A stretch of DNA of 64,000 nt from Parasphingopyxis algicola (GCF_013378075.1 NZ_CP051131.1:2182501-2246500); one strand, 5' to 3'. Counted from the first letter of the stretch, positions 49,273 to 59,512 are shown. Numbers and translations are program-made. The notes: generated by a model from the sequence alone, not told the origin.

Positions 49273-49566
49273 CTAGCAACCCGCGTCAGGCGAAGGGCAT
49301 GCCCCGGCTGACCTGATCACGTTCCGTGCATCGCGACTGCCGTCGCGTGCCATTTCTCTCCACTGCGCTATCGTCAAACAGGTGCGAATACGCCGTGCGT
49401 TGGATCCGGTGACGCGCCGAGTCTGACAACGAATACGCTGTTCCGGATCCTCTTCCGCTTCTTCCGCGCCGTCGACACCGGGTGCCTCATCTTGCAACAT
49501 GGCATGGCCCGGGACACTGATCGCCAGAGCAGCCACAGCCAAGAAAGTGAAACTCTTTTTCATCAA
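49273..49566 (-). CDS. Small secreted Cys-pair protein, paralogue B
   Basis: The 97-residue precursor has a signal peptide ending GHAM, an acidic linker and the same Cys-pair core as paralogue A, then QWREMARDGSRDAR. The two copies differ in the linkers and tails, and B ends with two extra Cys (ACPSPDAGC). This pattern means an old tandem duplication with a constrained core. There is no known activity. Confidence 0.75.
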   Translation of the reverse strand: MMKKSFTFLAVAALAISVPGHAMLQDEAPGVDGAEEAEEDPEQRIRCQTRRVTGSNARRIRTCLTIAQWREMARDGSRDARNVIRSAGACPSPDAGC

Positions 49567-49742
49567 ACTGCCTCCTCTAAACTATTGTTCGGAACACGAT
49601 ATTCTGGATTTCGCTGCGCCGAAAACGAGGATGTTGTAACTGGACGATGGGATCGCGACAAGTCCGACGATGTCAAAACCCGATCAGCGCATTAGAGTCG
49701 GGCGAAACATCCTTTCGAAACCCAAGCAGGACACGTTATTCG

Positions 49743-50768
49743 ATGACCCAAGCACAGGCCGTCACGCCAACCGACGCAGAGTGGCTGGCGCACCGATATG
49801 ACGAGACGATCGACGGTTTCCACTTCGTTCATCTGCCGCGGGATAGCCATGCCGACATAGCGTTTCTCTCGGACGAATATCTTCCGGATACGCTTGAGCG
49901 CGCAATCCTGTCGCGCGCCCAGATCGCCGCCGCGCTTCCGGAACCGGCGCCTTTGCACTTCATCTTCCATTCCGGTTTCTGCTGTTCGACGCTGCTGACG
50001 CGCGCGCTTAACCAACGCGGCCTTGCGACCGGACTGAGCGAACCGACCGTGCTGCGGGATCTGGTGGGCTATGCCCAGCGCGGCGCGCAGCGGGACAAAT
50101 ACGCCGCCGTTCTCAATGACGCATTGACGCTCCTCGCCCGGCCCTTTGAACCGGGCGAAGCGGTCGTGGTGAAACCGTCCTGCATTGTGAACGGGCATGC
50201 CCGGGACATGTTAGCGATCCGCCCCGGCAGCCGCGCGATTTTCCTCTACGCCCCCGTCCGCGTGTTCTTGAACTCGATCGCGCGAAAGGGAATCACCGGC
50301 CGGCTATGGGGCCGGGAATTGTTCATGGGGTTGCAGGACGCCAACCGGATGGAACTCGGATTTACCGAAAAGCAGCTGTTCGGCCAGACGGATCTCCAGA
50401 TCGCCGGTCTGGCCTGGCTGATCCAGAATATGCGCTTCACCCAATTGTCGAAGGAGTTCGGCGAGACACAAATACGATCGCTCGATAGCGAAACGTTCAT
50501 CGCCCACCCGGCAAAGGCCCTCGAACGAATCGGCCAGCTGTTCGGCCTTGATCTCGATCAGAAGCAAGCGGAGGAAATCGCCGCAGGCCCGGTCTTCAAA
50601 ACCCATTCCAAGTTCGGCGAACAGTTTGACGCCAACAGCCGGAGCGACGACCGCGCCTCCGGAGAGAATGCCCATGCCGACGAGATAGAGAAGGTAGCGG
50701 TCTGGGTCGAAACCGTGGCGAAGGGCCTTGACGTAGAGATGAATCCGAAAAGCCGGATTATCGGCTAG
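49743..50768 (+). CDS. Sulfotransferase-like P-loop protein
   Basis: The 341-residue protein has a P-loop of the sulfotransferase type, FHSGFCCSTLLTRAL (75-89), where PAPS would bind, followed by VVVKPSCIVN and the 3'-phosphate-type block IRPGSRAIFLYAPVRVFLNSI. It most resembles stand-alone, PAPS-like transferases with unknown acceptors. There is no signal peptide. It converges on the 2OG oxygenase gene, with an 11-bp 3' overlap. Confidence 0.7.
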   Translation: MTQAQAVTPTDAEWLAHRYDETIDGFHFVHLPRDSHADIAFLSDEYLPDTLERAILSRAQIAAALPEPAPLHFIFHSGFCCSTLLTRALNQRGLATGLSEPTVLRDLVGYAQRGAQRDKYAAVLNDALTLLARPFEPGEAVVVKPSCIVNGHARDMLAIRPGSRAIFLYAPVRVFLNSIARKGITGRLWGRELFMGLQDANRMELGFTEKQLFGQTDLQIAGLAWLIQNMRFTQLSKEFGETQIRSLDSETFIAHPAKALERIGQLFGLDLDQKQAEEIAAGPVFKTHSKFGEQFDANSRSDDRASGENAHADEIEKVAVWVETVAKGLDVEMNPKSRIIG

Positions 50769-52263
50769 GCGGCGCCTGGACGTCGAAGGCGACGGTCAAT
50801 CGTTCGCCTTCCTCGAACGGAACCGTGCCATGCCACATGATCGACGGGAACAGCGCAAGGTGCCCGACCTTCGGCTCGATCATCTTGAAGGCGGGTAGAT
50901 CGAGGCCCAATTCGGCGGGCGGTATCCCGAACGCCAACCAGCCTGCCGGCGGTTCGCCGAGCTGGGCCTGGGGCGGCAGGCTGACATAGAGCGCCGAACT
51001 GTACCAGCCCTTCGGGTGGATATGGTTGGTGTGCCGGCCGGAACCGGTCAGCCGGACCGACCAGGACCCGCCGAACCGGACGGGCCCCGGTTTCTGGCGC
51101 AGCACGGGATGGTCGGCGTCAAGCGGCGCAAGGGTGTGCATATGCTCGGCAACCGTATCTACGATCGCGGCCCGCAAAGCGCGAATTTCGGCGTCGGCTC
51201 GCGCAAACAGGGGGCCGTCGGTTTGCGTTCCGCCGCGCACCGACTGGCCCGCCATGTCGGCCTTCAAAACGTGAAGTGTACGCAGATGGTCGGCCAGGGC
51301 CGCCAAGTCGATCCGATTCCCGATATTGTAGGTCCGGATGAGCCGGTCGTCGCGTTCCAGCCAATTCCACCGGTCATCTTCGAGCAGTCGCCATGCAACA
51401 GCCAGATAGGGCCACATTTCGTTGGCGTCGGCGTCGTTCGTACGCTCCTCACCGCATCGGGCGGCGGCATCCGGCCTGCCGGTCCGCAGCATGTGCCGCA
51501 TATACCGGACGGCAAGCGGCATCTCGACATGGGGCGCGATCCGATCGAAGAGCGCGTCGGCCCGCCTGTTGTCGCCGAGCTCCGACGCGCAAATCGCCTC
51601 GCAAACATCGAGTGCGCGAACATCGCTGCCGCGCGCGCGCGCGCGGGCGACGGCCGCATCGGCCTCGGCAAAGCGCTCCACCTGGGTCAGCGAATTGATC
51701 ATCTTGAACCACAGGCCGGAATTGGCCGGCTCGGCGGCAAGGGCGCGTTCATAACCCTCGACGAACCGATCCCGTTCTCCATTCATCCAGCGCAGATTGG
51801 CGAGTAGGTCTTGGCCGTCGAGCCATCCGGGGCTTTGCCGCAAAACCTCCTCGACATCGGCAATCGCATTTTCGCTGTCTCCATCGGCCGATTGAGCAGC
51901 GGCCCGACCCATCAGCAAACTGCCATCTCCGGGTGAATATTGGCGGGCGATATCGAACAGCTCGACGGCCGGTAAGCCGGCCTCCATCGTCACCCGCGCC
52001 AAGGCGTGTGTTACTTTCGGGTCGGTAGGGGCGATCTCGGCGGCTCGGGTAAACGCCTTAACCGCAGCCGCCGAATCCTCCTCCGCGCGGTATAGAAGGC
52101 CCAGGACGTGCCACAGGCGGAGATGGTCCGGATAATGCTCCAGTGCCGCTTTGACACGGGGTATCGCTTCCGCTGCCCGTCCGGCATCACGATCGCGCAT
52201 CGCTGCGGAAATCAGTTGTTTGGGGTCCAGTACTTCCGTTGTTTGGCTGTTATTGGCTGCCAT
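50758..52263 (-). CDS. TPR protein with 2OG-Fe(II) oxygenase domain
   Basis: The 501-residue protein has N-terminal tetratricopeptide repeats (about 40-300) and a C-terminal double-stranded beta-helix of the putative 2OG-Fe(II) oxygenase type. Iron ligands are NHIH (414-416) and MWHGT (His478), and Arg488 could bind 2-oxoglutarate. Such proteins probably hydroxylate peptides or proteins recognised by the TPRs. It lies downstream of the receptor on the same strand, with a terminator between. Confidence 0.85.
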   Translation of the reverse strand: MAANNSQTTEVLDPKQLISAAMRDRDAGRAAEAIPRVKAALEHYPDHLRLWHVLGLLYRAEEDSAAAVKAFTRAAEIAPTDPKVTHALARVTMEAGLPAVELFDIARQYSPGDGSLLMGRAAAQSADGDSENAIADVEEVLRQSPGWLDGQDLLANLRWMNGERDRFVEGYERALAAEPANSGLWFKMINSLTQVERFAEADAAVARARARGSDVRALDVCEAICASELGDNRRADALFDRIAPHVEMPLAVRYMRHMLRTGRPDAAARCGEERTNDADANEMWPYLAVAWRLLEDDRWNWLERDDRLIRTYNIGNRIDLAALADHLRTLHVLKADMAGQSVRGGTQTDGPLFARADAEIRALRAAIVDTVAEHMHTLAPLDADHPVLRQKPGPVRFGGSWSVRLTGSGRHTNHIHPKGWYSSALYVSLPPQAQLGEPPAGWLAFGIPPAELGLDLPAFKMIEPKVGHLALFPSIMWHGTVPFEEGERLTVAFDVQAPPSR

Positions 52264-52354
52264 CGCCTTGTCACTCCGCCCGTTCGCGTTCCCTTTCACT
52301 CCCAATTCGGTGATCGGCAGTTACGATGCAAGCCCGGCAATCTACATACAAAAA

Positions 52355-52380
52355 GGGCGGCAAGGTTTCCCCTGCCGCCC
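52355..52380 (-). terminator. Rho-independent terminator of the TonB-receptor gene
   Basis: On the minus strand GGGCGGCA pairs with TGCCGCCC through a 10-nt loop, and the 3' side runs into TTTTT. It lies 24 bp behind the receptor stop codon, so it ends that transcript before the 2OG gene. Confidence 0.85.
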
Positions 52381-52403
52381 CAATTGTCTGGTTCCGCTTT
52401 CGC

Positions 52404-55349
52404 CTAGAAGCGAAGGCGACCGGTGACCGAGTAGCTCCGGCCCAGCGTGTCGTACGTGGTCGGATAGGTGTTACCCGAGTTGTACACGCTCGAACCGATG
52501 AACGAGCTGGTTTCCGGCGGATCGCGGTCGAGCAGGTTGAATACCGACAGGGTGACGTCGAAATTCTCGCTGACATTCGAACGAACCGACAGGTCGAAAT
52601 AGGAGGCATCGTCGAAAGCCTGCGATTCGAGCAGGAAGCCGTTGGCACCCGTCGGATCGAAGAACTCATACGTAACGCCATCGATCCAGCGCCACAGCAA
52701 CGATACGTCGACGAGATCGTCGACGCTCACCGTCGTACGCAGGTTGAACGCCCATTCCGGCGTGATCGGCTCACAGTTACCACTGAACAAGCCGACGCAC
52801 TCACGCGTGATATTCTGCGGATTGGCCGGGTTCGCATTGAAGGTCAGCGAGTCCGTCCAGGTACCGTTGAGGTCCCAGTTGATGGCGCCGAAGCTGACCG
52901 GCAGCGTGTAGTTGACCCGGAAGTCAATACCGCTCGTCTCGAGTTCGCCGAGATTGGAAAGCTGCAGGATCAGACCCAGCGTCTCACCACCACCGTTCAA
53001 CGTACCGTTGATCGGGTTACGACCGATATTGGCGCAGGCCGGTGAATTAGGATCAGCGTTCGGATAGTTACCGCCGCCTGCATCTGCGCCGTAGCACGGC
53101 GTCAGAATGTCGCCGGGGTTCGGCGTCGTGATGGCGCCCGTCACCTTGATATCGAAATAGTCGATCGACACGACCAGGCCCGGAACCTGCGGCGGCGTCG
53201 CCACAAGGCCGATCGTGATCGATTCGGCTTCCTCGACATCGAGATCGACATTACCGCCCGAAGTCGCATTGATCTGCGCGGCGGACGGCTGCAGAATGGT
53301 GCCGATGACACCAGCCGGCGCACCCTGAGCGACGCAAATCTGCGCCAAGTTGGGATCATTCAACGGTCCGGCATGGACCACAGCATTGGTGACAGGATCG
53401 CGAGTGGTCTGGCACGGATCGGTCGGCAACGGCGTCAGGCCGGTGGTGACCGGTGCGAACAGCTCGCCGATATTCGGCGACCGGACCGAGACCGAGTAGA
53501 TGCCGCGGAAGCGGAAGCCCTCGAACGGTTCCCAGCTACCACCGGCTTTCCAGGTGACGTTCGTGCCGGTGTTAGAATAATCCGACACACGGATGCCGCC
53601 TTCGGCCTGGAGGCTGTAGAAGCCCGGAACGTCTTCGAGGATCGGCACGATGAGCTCGGCAAAGCCTTCGATCACGTCATACTGACCGTTGAAGGTCGGC
53701 GCCGGAGCACCGGTGCCGAGCACCTCGTCCTGCGTACCCGCAGAAACGTCGGCGACGCGGCTGGCCGTATATTCGCGATATTCGACACCGACGGCGAAGC
53801 CGATCGGGGTCTCGGTGAAGAAGCCCGTCTCGCCGAACGTACCGTTGAGCGAGGCGTTGACCACCGACAGCGAAGTCGAGTCGGTGAAGCCCGACGGCTG
53901 GTTGATAAAGGTAACCGCCTGCGGGTCGATATTGGTACCGACGCCGCCACCCAGCAGGTTGATCGGGAAACAGCCGTTCGATGCATCGAAACAGGTCGTC
54001 GTGCTGGTCGCGTTGAGCGCCTGCTCGACGCGCGACTTCAGACCCCAGTTCCGACGAGTCGTCGTCCGCTGCGATTCGCCATAGGTCGCGTAGACGTCAT
54101 AGCTGATCGTCGGGCTCAGATCGCCGCGCACCCCGGCCCAGAGCTGGAACTGGTTGGTGACGAGGTCGGTCTGACGCGGACCCTGCTCGACGAGACGACG
54201 GTTTATGATCGTCGGCTGTGCGATATAGTTGGGATCGCCCGGGCCAGTGGCCTGCCCTGCCGCGGTACAGGTCGCCGGATCGATCGGCGTCGCATAGCTG
54301 GCACAGAGCTGCTGGCGCTGCGTTTCCGTCAGGAACGGGTTGTTCAGCGGGAAGATGAACGGATCGCCGAACAGGCCGGACGGAGCGAGCTGCAGGCTCA
54401 CGGTCGAGTTGGTGAACATGCCGCGCGTGTAGACTTCAATGCCTGGCGTCACTTCATAGCGGGCCGAGCCGAAGATGTTGTAGCGTTCGAGCGGCGTCTG
54501 GAAATAGTTGAACGGCGCATAGTTGAACGTGCTGTTCGGCGCGATGAAGTCCTGGCCATCCGGCGAGACGCGCAACGTGCTGTTGAACGTCGTCGGAACA
54601 GCCGTACCCGAACCGAAGACAACGCCGCCAAACTTGGCGCCCTGCGAAATCAGACGGCTGGCCTGAAGCACGTCGTCGGTTTCCTGGTAACCGATCGAGA
54701 GCACGGCGTTGCCGCGGCCATCATCAAAGTTCGCGCCCAAGGTTACATCACCCCGGATACGCTCGCCGTCACCACGCTCGGTGATGCCGAAGGTCATCGC
54801 CGCTTCAACGCCTTCGAAGTCACGGCGCAGAACGAAGTTTGCAACACCCGAGATGGCGTCGGCACCATAGACCGACGAAGCGCCACCGGTAATGATTTCA
54901 ACCCGCTCGACCAGCGCGATCGGAATGATGTTCAAGTCGGTCTGCGACAGGATCGTCGAGGGCACGAGGCGCGTGCCGTCCAGAAGGACGAGGCTGCGCG
55001 TCGAGCTCAGGTTGCGAAGGTTCAACGTCGACGTACCGTTCGAACCGTTGTTCACGCTGTTGTTCGTGCCGGCGGCGATACCCGGAAGTTCACCTATCAG
55101 CTCTTCGGCGTTGGTCGCCTGGCGATAGTCGATCTCGTCCTGGCCGACCACCTGGATCGGGCTCGACTGTTCGAGGTTCGGGTTCGTAATGCGCGTACCA
55201 GTAACGACGATCGACGGCTGATTCGCCGTGCTGGCGGCCGCCAGCTCGTCGCTGTCCTGCGCGAAGGCAGGCGTCGACATCATTGCGATGCCGAGCACGA
55301 CAGGTGCGGCACCCGTCTTCAGTTGTGTAAATTTGGAAGTCTTGGTCAC
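52404..55349 (-). CDS. TonB-dependent outer-membrane receptor
   Basis: The 981-residue protein has a signal peptide ending FAQ, a TonB-box-like start (SIVVTGTRI), a plug domain with LNLRNLSSTRSLVLLDGTRLV and ASSVYGADAISGVANFVLRRDF, and a 22-strand barrel ending SVTGRLRF. It imports a TonB-driven ligand through the outer membrane. The family of large receptors with this plug is expanded in sphingomonads and their ligands are mostly unknown, often peptides or glycans. The neighbour 2OG and sulfotransferase genes suggest a modified ligand, by inference. Confidence 0.95.
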   Translation of the reverse strand: MTKTSKFTQLKTGAAPVVLGIAMMSTPAFAQDSDELAAASTANQPSIVVTGTRITNPNLEQSSPIQVVGQDEIDYRQATNAEELIGELPGIAAGTNNSVNNGSNGTSTLNLRNLSSTRSLVLLDGTRLVPSTILSQTDLNIIPIALVERVEIITGGASSVYGADAISGVANFVLRRDFEGVEAAMTFGITERGDGERIRGDVTLGANFDDGRGNAVLSIGYQETDDVLQASRLISQGAKFGGVVFGSGTAVPTTFNSTLRVSPDGQDFIAPNSTFNYAPFNYFQTPLERYNIFGSARYEVTPGIEVYTRGMFTNSTVSLQLAPSGLFGDPFIFPLNNPFLTETQRQQLCASYATPIDPATCTAAGQATGPGDPNYIAQPTIINRRLVEQGPRQTDLVTNQFQLWAGVRGDLSPTISYDVYATYGESQRTTTRRNWGLKSRVEQALNATSTTTCFDASNGCFPINLLGGGVGTNIDPQAVTFINQPSGFTDSTSLSVVNASLNGTFGETGFFTETPIGFAVGVEYREYTASRVADVSAGTQDEVLGTGAPAPTFNGQYDVIEGFAELIVPILEDVPGFYSLQAEGGIRVSDYSNTGTNVTWKAGGSWEPFEGFRFRGIYSVSVRSPNIGELFAPVTTGLTPLPTDPCQTTRDPVTNAVVHAGPLNDPNLAQICVAQGAPAGVIGTILQPSAAQINATSGGNVDLDVEEAESITIGLVATPPQVPGLVVSIDYFDIKVTGAITTPNPGDILTPCYGADAGGGNYPNADPNSPACANIGRNPINGTLNGGGETLGLILQLSNLGELETSGIDFRVNYTLPVSFGAINWDLNGTWTDSLTFNANPANPQNITRECVGLFSGNCEPITPEWAFNLRTTVSVDDLVDVSLLWRWIDGVTYEFFDPTGANGFLLESQAFDDASYFDLSVRSNVSENFDVTLSVFNLLDRDPPETSSFIGSSVYNSGNTYPTTYDTLGRSYSVTGRLRF

Positions 55350-55630
55350 GTTTCCAGCCCCTTATTCTGGAGGTAGATACCGCACAATCGCGGCCTAAAT
55401 TCTCGCCCTTCTGGATTGGTCAGAGCATGCGACGCACGCAGCTCATCCATAGGCTTGGAGCGTCACTGCATGGAGATTGGCGACCTGTAAAGCATAGGTT
55501 CAGCTTCCAGAACGGGTTCGCGCGAATATGTCGCCAAAATGCAACAGTTTGGGTTTCCGGCCTTACGGTTCGCGGTAAACGGCCGCCCAGTTGCCCCTAG
55601 CAACCGCCGAAAATTCAGGAAATATTTAGG
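55350..55630. other. 281-bp region upstream of the TonB receptor
   Basis: No gene is present. The gap must contain the promoter and leader of the minus-strand receptor gene. A short GGAG precedes its ATG. The half nearest the M23 gene is AT-richer (aaaattcaggaaatatttagg). I see no clear operator or hairpin. Confidence 0.4.
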
Positions 55631-56560
55631 CTATTGGCCGCCGCCCGCGCCGCCGACAGGCATCGGACCAGCCAGGAAACGGGGATCGATTCGCTCGCTT
55701 CCCCACTTCATGCCCCAATGGAGATGCGCCCCCGTCGCGCGGCCGCTGGACCCGATTGCGGCGATCCGCTGGCCGCGCTCGACCGTATCGCCCTCCGCAA
55801 CCTCGATCCGCGACAGATGGAGAAACGCGCTGTTGAGGCCCATGCCGTGATCGATAATCAGCAAATAGCCTTCGAGCGTGAACGGCGTCTCGGTCGCCAG
55901 CACGACCACGCCGTCCGCCGGCGACACGATCGGCGTGCCGGCCGGCCGCGCCACATCGACGCCCGAATGATAGGAACCCGGTTCGCCGCGATAGACGCGC
56001 TGCGAACCGAATACGCCGCTGATCCGGCCGGTAACCGGCCAGAGAAAATCCTGCCGCCAGCCATCGCTGTCGGAGCGGATCTCGCGCGCCGCGACGATGC
56101 GGGCGATCTCCGGCGCCCGGCGACGCTGGAATTCCGCCGAGGATCGTCCCCCGCGCCGCGACGCATTCACATGTTCGATCCGCCACTCCGTCGCGGCGAT
56201 CGCAAGCTGCTCCGTCCGTTGTTGCCCGTTTCCGAGATATGCGGTCAGCGTTGCCGAGGCCCCATGGTCCCGCCCGAACGCGATCAGGAATTCGCCATCG
56301 GGCGTCATCGGAATATCAGTACCGTCCAACGTCACGCGGGCGGTTCCGGCCGGCACGCGGCCGCGCACGACACCGCCCTGCCGGAAAACGCCATCGAACG
56401 AGAAGCTTTCGCGCACGGCGTCCCCTCCGTTCGACGCAACGGACATCGTGCGCGTTTCGGAGTCCCGCCCGGCCGCGCCCGCCGGCGACGCCTCGCCGCT
56501 GGAACAGGCGACCGCCATGCCGGCGAACAGAAGGGCGGGGCCCGTTATCGCCGGCCTCAC
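55631..56560 (-). CDS. M23-family lipoprotein metallopeptidase (LytM-like)
   Basis: The 309-residue lipoprotein (lipobox AVACSSG) has an N-terminal beta domain and a C-terminal M23 domain with zinc ligands HSGVD and HLHW, plus the YLLIIDHGMGLNSAFLHLS loop. It hydrolyses peptidoglycan cross-links or, if degenerate, activates amidases; the ligand His and Asp look intact. It overlaps the DUF2093 gene by 4 nt (ATGA). Confidence 0.9.
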   Translation of the reverse strand: MRPAITGPALLFAGMAVACSSGEASPAGAAGRDSETRTMSVASNGGDAVRESFSFDGVFRQGGVVRGRVPAGTARVTLDGTDIPMTPDGEFLIAFGRDHGASATLTAYLGNGQQRTEQLAIAATEWRIEHVNASRRGGRSSAEFQRRRAPEIARIVAAREIRSDSDGWRQDFLWPVTGRISGVFGSQRVYRGEPGSYHSGVDVARPAGTPIVSPADGVVVLATETPFTLEGYLLIIDHGMGLNSAFLHLSRIEVAEGDTVERGQRIAAIGSSGRATGAHLHWGMKWGSERIDPRFLAGPMPVGGAGGGQ

Positions 56561-56760
56561 TCGGCCGTCTCCGCCGCTTTCACCGATATTTCCGCAGTGG
56601 CGTAGGGCTCCTGCCTCTCGACGCTCCAGTAGCGCAGATCGTCAAGCGGAATCGCCTGGCCGGTAACCGCACACAGCACATGATCGCCGGGCGAGAGCAT
56701 GCGGAAATTATTGGCCATATAATGGAGTTTGGCCGGTCGTCCGCCGCGCGAGGTCAACAT
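56557..56760 (-). CDS. DUF2093 family protein
   Basis: The 67-residue protein matches DUF2093: HYMANNFRMLSPGDHVLCAVTGQAIPLDDLRYWSVERQEPY. The family is alphaproteobacterial and of unknown function. It starts at 56760, and its stop overlaps the M23 gene start. It follows xseA by 13 bp, so it is probably in the xseA transcript. Confidence 0.9.
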   Translation of the reverse strand: MLTSRGGRPAKLHYMANNFRMLSPGDHVLCAVTGQAIPLDDLRYWSVERQEPYATAEISVKAAETAE

Positions 56761-56773
56761 TGTCGGTACTCCT

Positions 56774-58180
56774 CTAGTCGAACAGGCCCGGTTGTCCGGG
56801 TTTGCTCGCCGATTTACGCGGCTTAGAATATGGCGCCTTGCCCGCTTCCTCAACCCGTGCATCGACGGCGCCGTCCGAGAAATGCAGGGTCACGGCCTTG
56901 GCCTTCCGGACGCCGGTCGCATTGACCAGCGTTGCGCCGTCGCGCGCGGTTACCTTCGCATAGCCGCGTTCGAGCGGCCGTTCGGGATGCAATTGATCGA
57001 GAAGGCGCGACAGCCCTTCCAGCCGGGTTTCCCCATCGGCAATGCGTGCACGCACCAGATTGGGCCGGAGACGATCCGCTCGCCGCGCGAGAAAAGCCTG
57101 GGCGAGTTCGAGCCGCGTCCCCAGCACCCGCGGCAACCGTTCGGCCAGCTCGTCGACCCGCTGCGCCTGAACCGTGAACAGGCTCTCGCGTTTCGGCAGC
57201 AGCCGCACGACATTGGCCGCGCGCTCGGCGAGCCGGTCGACATGGCGGCGTATCGCGGTCGACGCCCTGAGCGACGCCTGGGCCAGCATCGCGAGCAGTT
57301 CGGCGCGAACCGGAACCGCGATCTCGGCGGCGGCCGTCGGCGTCGGCGCTCGCCGGTCCGCTGCGAAATCCGCCAGGGTGGTATCGGTTTCATGGCCGAC
57401 TGCGGAAATCACGGGAATAGCGCTATCGGCGATCGCCCGCACAACGACCTCCTCGTTGAAGGCCCAGAGATCCTCGATCGAACCGCCGCCGCGCGCGACG
57501 ATCAGCAGATCGGGTCGCGGCACGACATCGCCCTCCGCCATCGCGTTGAAGCCGGTCACGGCTCGCGCAACCTGCTCGGCGGCACCTTCGCCCTGCACGA
57601 TCACGGGCCAGAGGACCACATGGCTCGGCATGCGATCGGCCAGCCGATGGAGAATATCGCGGATGACGGCGCCCGTCGGCGAGGTGACCACGCCGATGAC
57701 GCGGGGGAGAAACGGCAGGCGTTGCTTCCGCTCATCGGCGAACAGGCCTTCGGCCGCCAGCGCCTTGCGCCGCTGTTCGAGCAGCTGCATCAGCGCGCCC
57801 TCGCCGGCGACCTCGAGCCGCTCGATCACGATCTGATATTTGGAGCGGCCCGGATAGGTGGTGAGCTTGCCAGTGGCGATCACCTCGACCCCGTCCTCCG
57901 GCACGAAGGCGAGACGGGCCGCCTGCCCCTTCCAGATCACGCCGTCGATTACCGCGGACTCGTCCTTCAGCCCCATATAGCAATGGCCGGAAGCGGCGCG
58001 CTTGAAGCCCGATATTTCGCCCCTTACCCGGACATGGCCAAAGCGCTGTTCCACCGCCCGTTTAAGCGCCTGCGATATTTCGGAAACCGACAGCGGCGGT
58101 GCATTGTCGCCCGTCGCAGTCTCCGCTAGGAGCGCAGCGCCGGACTCGTTGCGGCCATGTTCTGAAGAGGAAGACTGCAT
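56774..58180 (-). CDS. xseA: Exodeoxyribonuclease VII large subunit
   Basis: XseA with XseB degrades single-stranded DNA. The 468-residue protein has the OB-fold start ([24 protein letters not shown]), the catalytic region [20 protein letters not shown] and [21 protein letters not shown], and the coiled-coil C-terminal domain. The best start is the ATG at 58180-58178 with AGGA 5 nt before it. This start shares its CATG with the purD start on the other strand. Confidence 0.92.
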   Translation of the reverse strand: MQSSSSEHGRNESGAALLAETATGDNAPPLSVSEISQALKRAVEQRFGHVRVRGEISGFKRAASGHCYMGLKDESAVIDGVIWKGQAARLAFVPEDGVEVIATGKLTTYPGRSKYQIVIERLEVAGEGALMQLLEQRRKALAAEGLFADERKQRLPFLPRVIGVVTSPTGAVIRDILHRLADRMPSHVVLWPVIVQGEGAAEQVARAVTGFNAMAEGDVVPRPDLLIVARGGGSIEDLWAFNEEVVVRAIADSAIPVISAVGHETDTTLADFAADRRAPTPTAAAEIAVPVRAELLAMLAQASLRASTAIRRHVDRLAERAANVVRLLPKRESLFTVQAQRVDELAERLPRVLGTRLELAQAFLARRADRLRPNLVRARIADGETRLEGLSRLLDQLHPERPLERGYAKVTARDGATLVNATGVRKAKAVTLHFSDGAVDARVEEAGKAPYSKPRKSASKPGQPGLFD

Positions 58181-59450
58181 GAATGTCCTGTTGCTTGGGT
58201 CGGGTGGCCGCGAACATGCGCTGGCCTGGAGGATTGCGCAATCGCCCAGACTGACAAAGCTGTTTGCCTCGCCCGGCAATCCGGGAATAGCCGAGCATGC
58301 CGAGATCGTCGAGATCAAGGACGGCGATCATCGCGGGACGATCGACTTCTGCCTCAAAAATTCGATCGAACTGGTCGTGATCGGCCCCGAAGCGCCGCTA
58401 GTCGACGGGTTGGCGGACAATCTGCGGACGATGGGTTTCGCGGTTTTCGGGCCGGACAAGGACGCCGCGCAGCTTGAGGGGTCGAAGGGCTTCACCAAGG
58501 ATCTGTGCGCCGAAGCCGGCATCCCGACCGCCCGTTATGCGCGCTTCACATCGGCCGAGGCCGCGCTTCCGGCGCTGAAGGAATTCGGCCTGCCGGTCGT
58601 CATCAAGGCCGACGGCCTCGCTGCCGGCAAGGGGGTGGTAATCGCCGAGACGCGGCAAGACGCCGAAGCGGCCATCGCAGGCATGTTCGACGGGGATTTC
58701 GGCAAGGCCGGAGCGGAAATCGTCATCGAGGAGTTTCTGAGCGGCGAGGAGGCAAGCTTCTTCGCGCTGGTCGACGGCGAAACGGTCGTGCCGTTCGGTA
58801 CGGCACAGGACCACAAGCGGGTCGGCGAAGGCGATACCGGGCTCAATACCGGCGGCATGGGCGCCTACAGCCCCGCGCCTATTCTCGATGAAGCGATGGT
58901 CGATCGGGTGATGCGCGAAATTGTCAAACCCACGGTGGAAACCCTGGCCCGGCGCGGCACGCCCTATAGCGGCATCCTGTTCGCCGGACTGATGCTGACC
59001 GAAGCGGGCCCGCAGCTGATCGAATATAATGTCCGGTTCGGCGATCCCGAATGTCAGGTGCTGATGATGCGGCTCGAGGACGATCTGCTCGCGCTGATGG
59101 CCGCGATCGCCGACGGCCGGTTGTCGGAGGTGCCGCCGCCGCGTTTTGCGGACGACAGCGTCATCACGGTGGTCATGGCCGCCAAGGGATATCCCGGCAC
59201 ACCGGAAAAAGGCTGCCGGATCGATGGGATCGAGGCCGCCCAGGCCGACGGAGCAAAAATCTTCCAGGCCGGCACCGAGGAACAGGACGGGGCGCTGTTG
59301 GCGAGCGGCGGCCGCGTGCTGAATGTCACCGCGAGAGGCGGCACCCTTCGGAAAGCCCGCGACACCGCCTATGCGGCGCTGGACAAGATCGATTTCGCGG
59401 ACGGCTTCTATCGAAGCGATATCGGTTGGCGCGAACTCGAACGTAGTTAA
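58179..59450 (+). CDS. purD: Phosphoribosylamine-glycine ligase
   Basis: PurD makes GAR in purine synthesis. The 423-residue ATP-grasp protein starts [15 protein letters not shown], has [28 protein letters not shown] and the signature [15 protein letters not shown] lies 8 nt before the ATG. It is divergent from xseA, with start codons overlapping in CATG, so each promoter must lie inside the other gene's 5' coding region. Confidence 0.96.
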   Translation: MNVLLLGSGGREHALAWRIAQSPRLTKLFASPGNPGIAEHAEIVEIKDGDHRGTIDFCLKNSIELVVIGPEAPLVDGLADNLRTMGFAVFGPDKDAAQLEGSKGFTKDLCAEAGIPTARYARFTSAEAALPALKEFGLPVVIKADGLAAGKGVVIAETRQDAEAAIAGMFDGDFGKAGAEIVIEEFLSGEEASFFALVDGETVVPFGTAQDHKRVGEGDTGLNTGGMGAYSPAPILDEAMVDRVMREIVKPTVETLARRGTPYSGILFAGLMLTEAGPQLIEYNVRFGDPECQVLMMRLEDDLLALMAAIADGRLSEVPPPRFADDSVITVVMAAKGYPGTPEKGCRIDGIEAAQADGAKIFQAGTEEQDGALLASGGRVLNVTARGGTLRKARDTAYAALDKIDFADGFYRSDIGWRELERS

Positions 59451-59512
59451 CAATTTGCAAAAGCCACCCAGGGCCGACACAATCCCGTAACAAGGGGGAT
59501 GCGGAGCAGCGA

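Noticed and set aside
53373-55376. A 667-codon open frame antisense to the TonB receptor
   Set aside because: Arg/Glu/Val-rich translation without any domain, lying exactly over the coding frame of a clear receptor.
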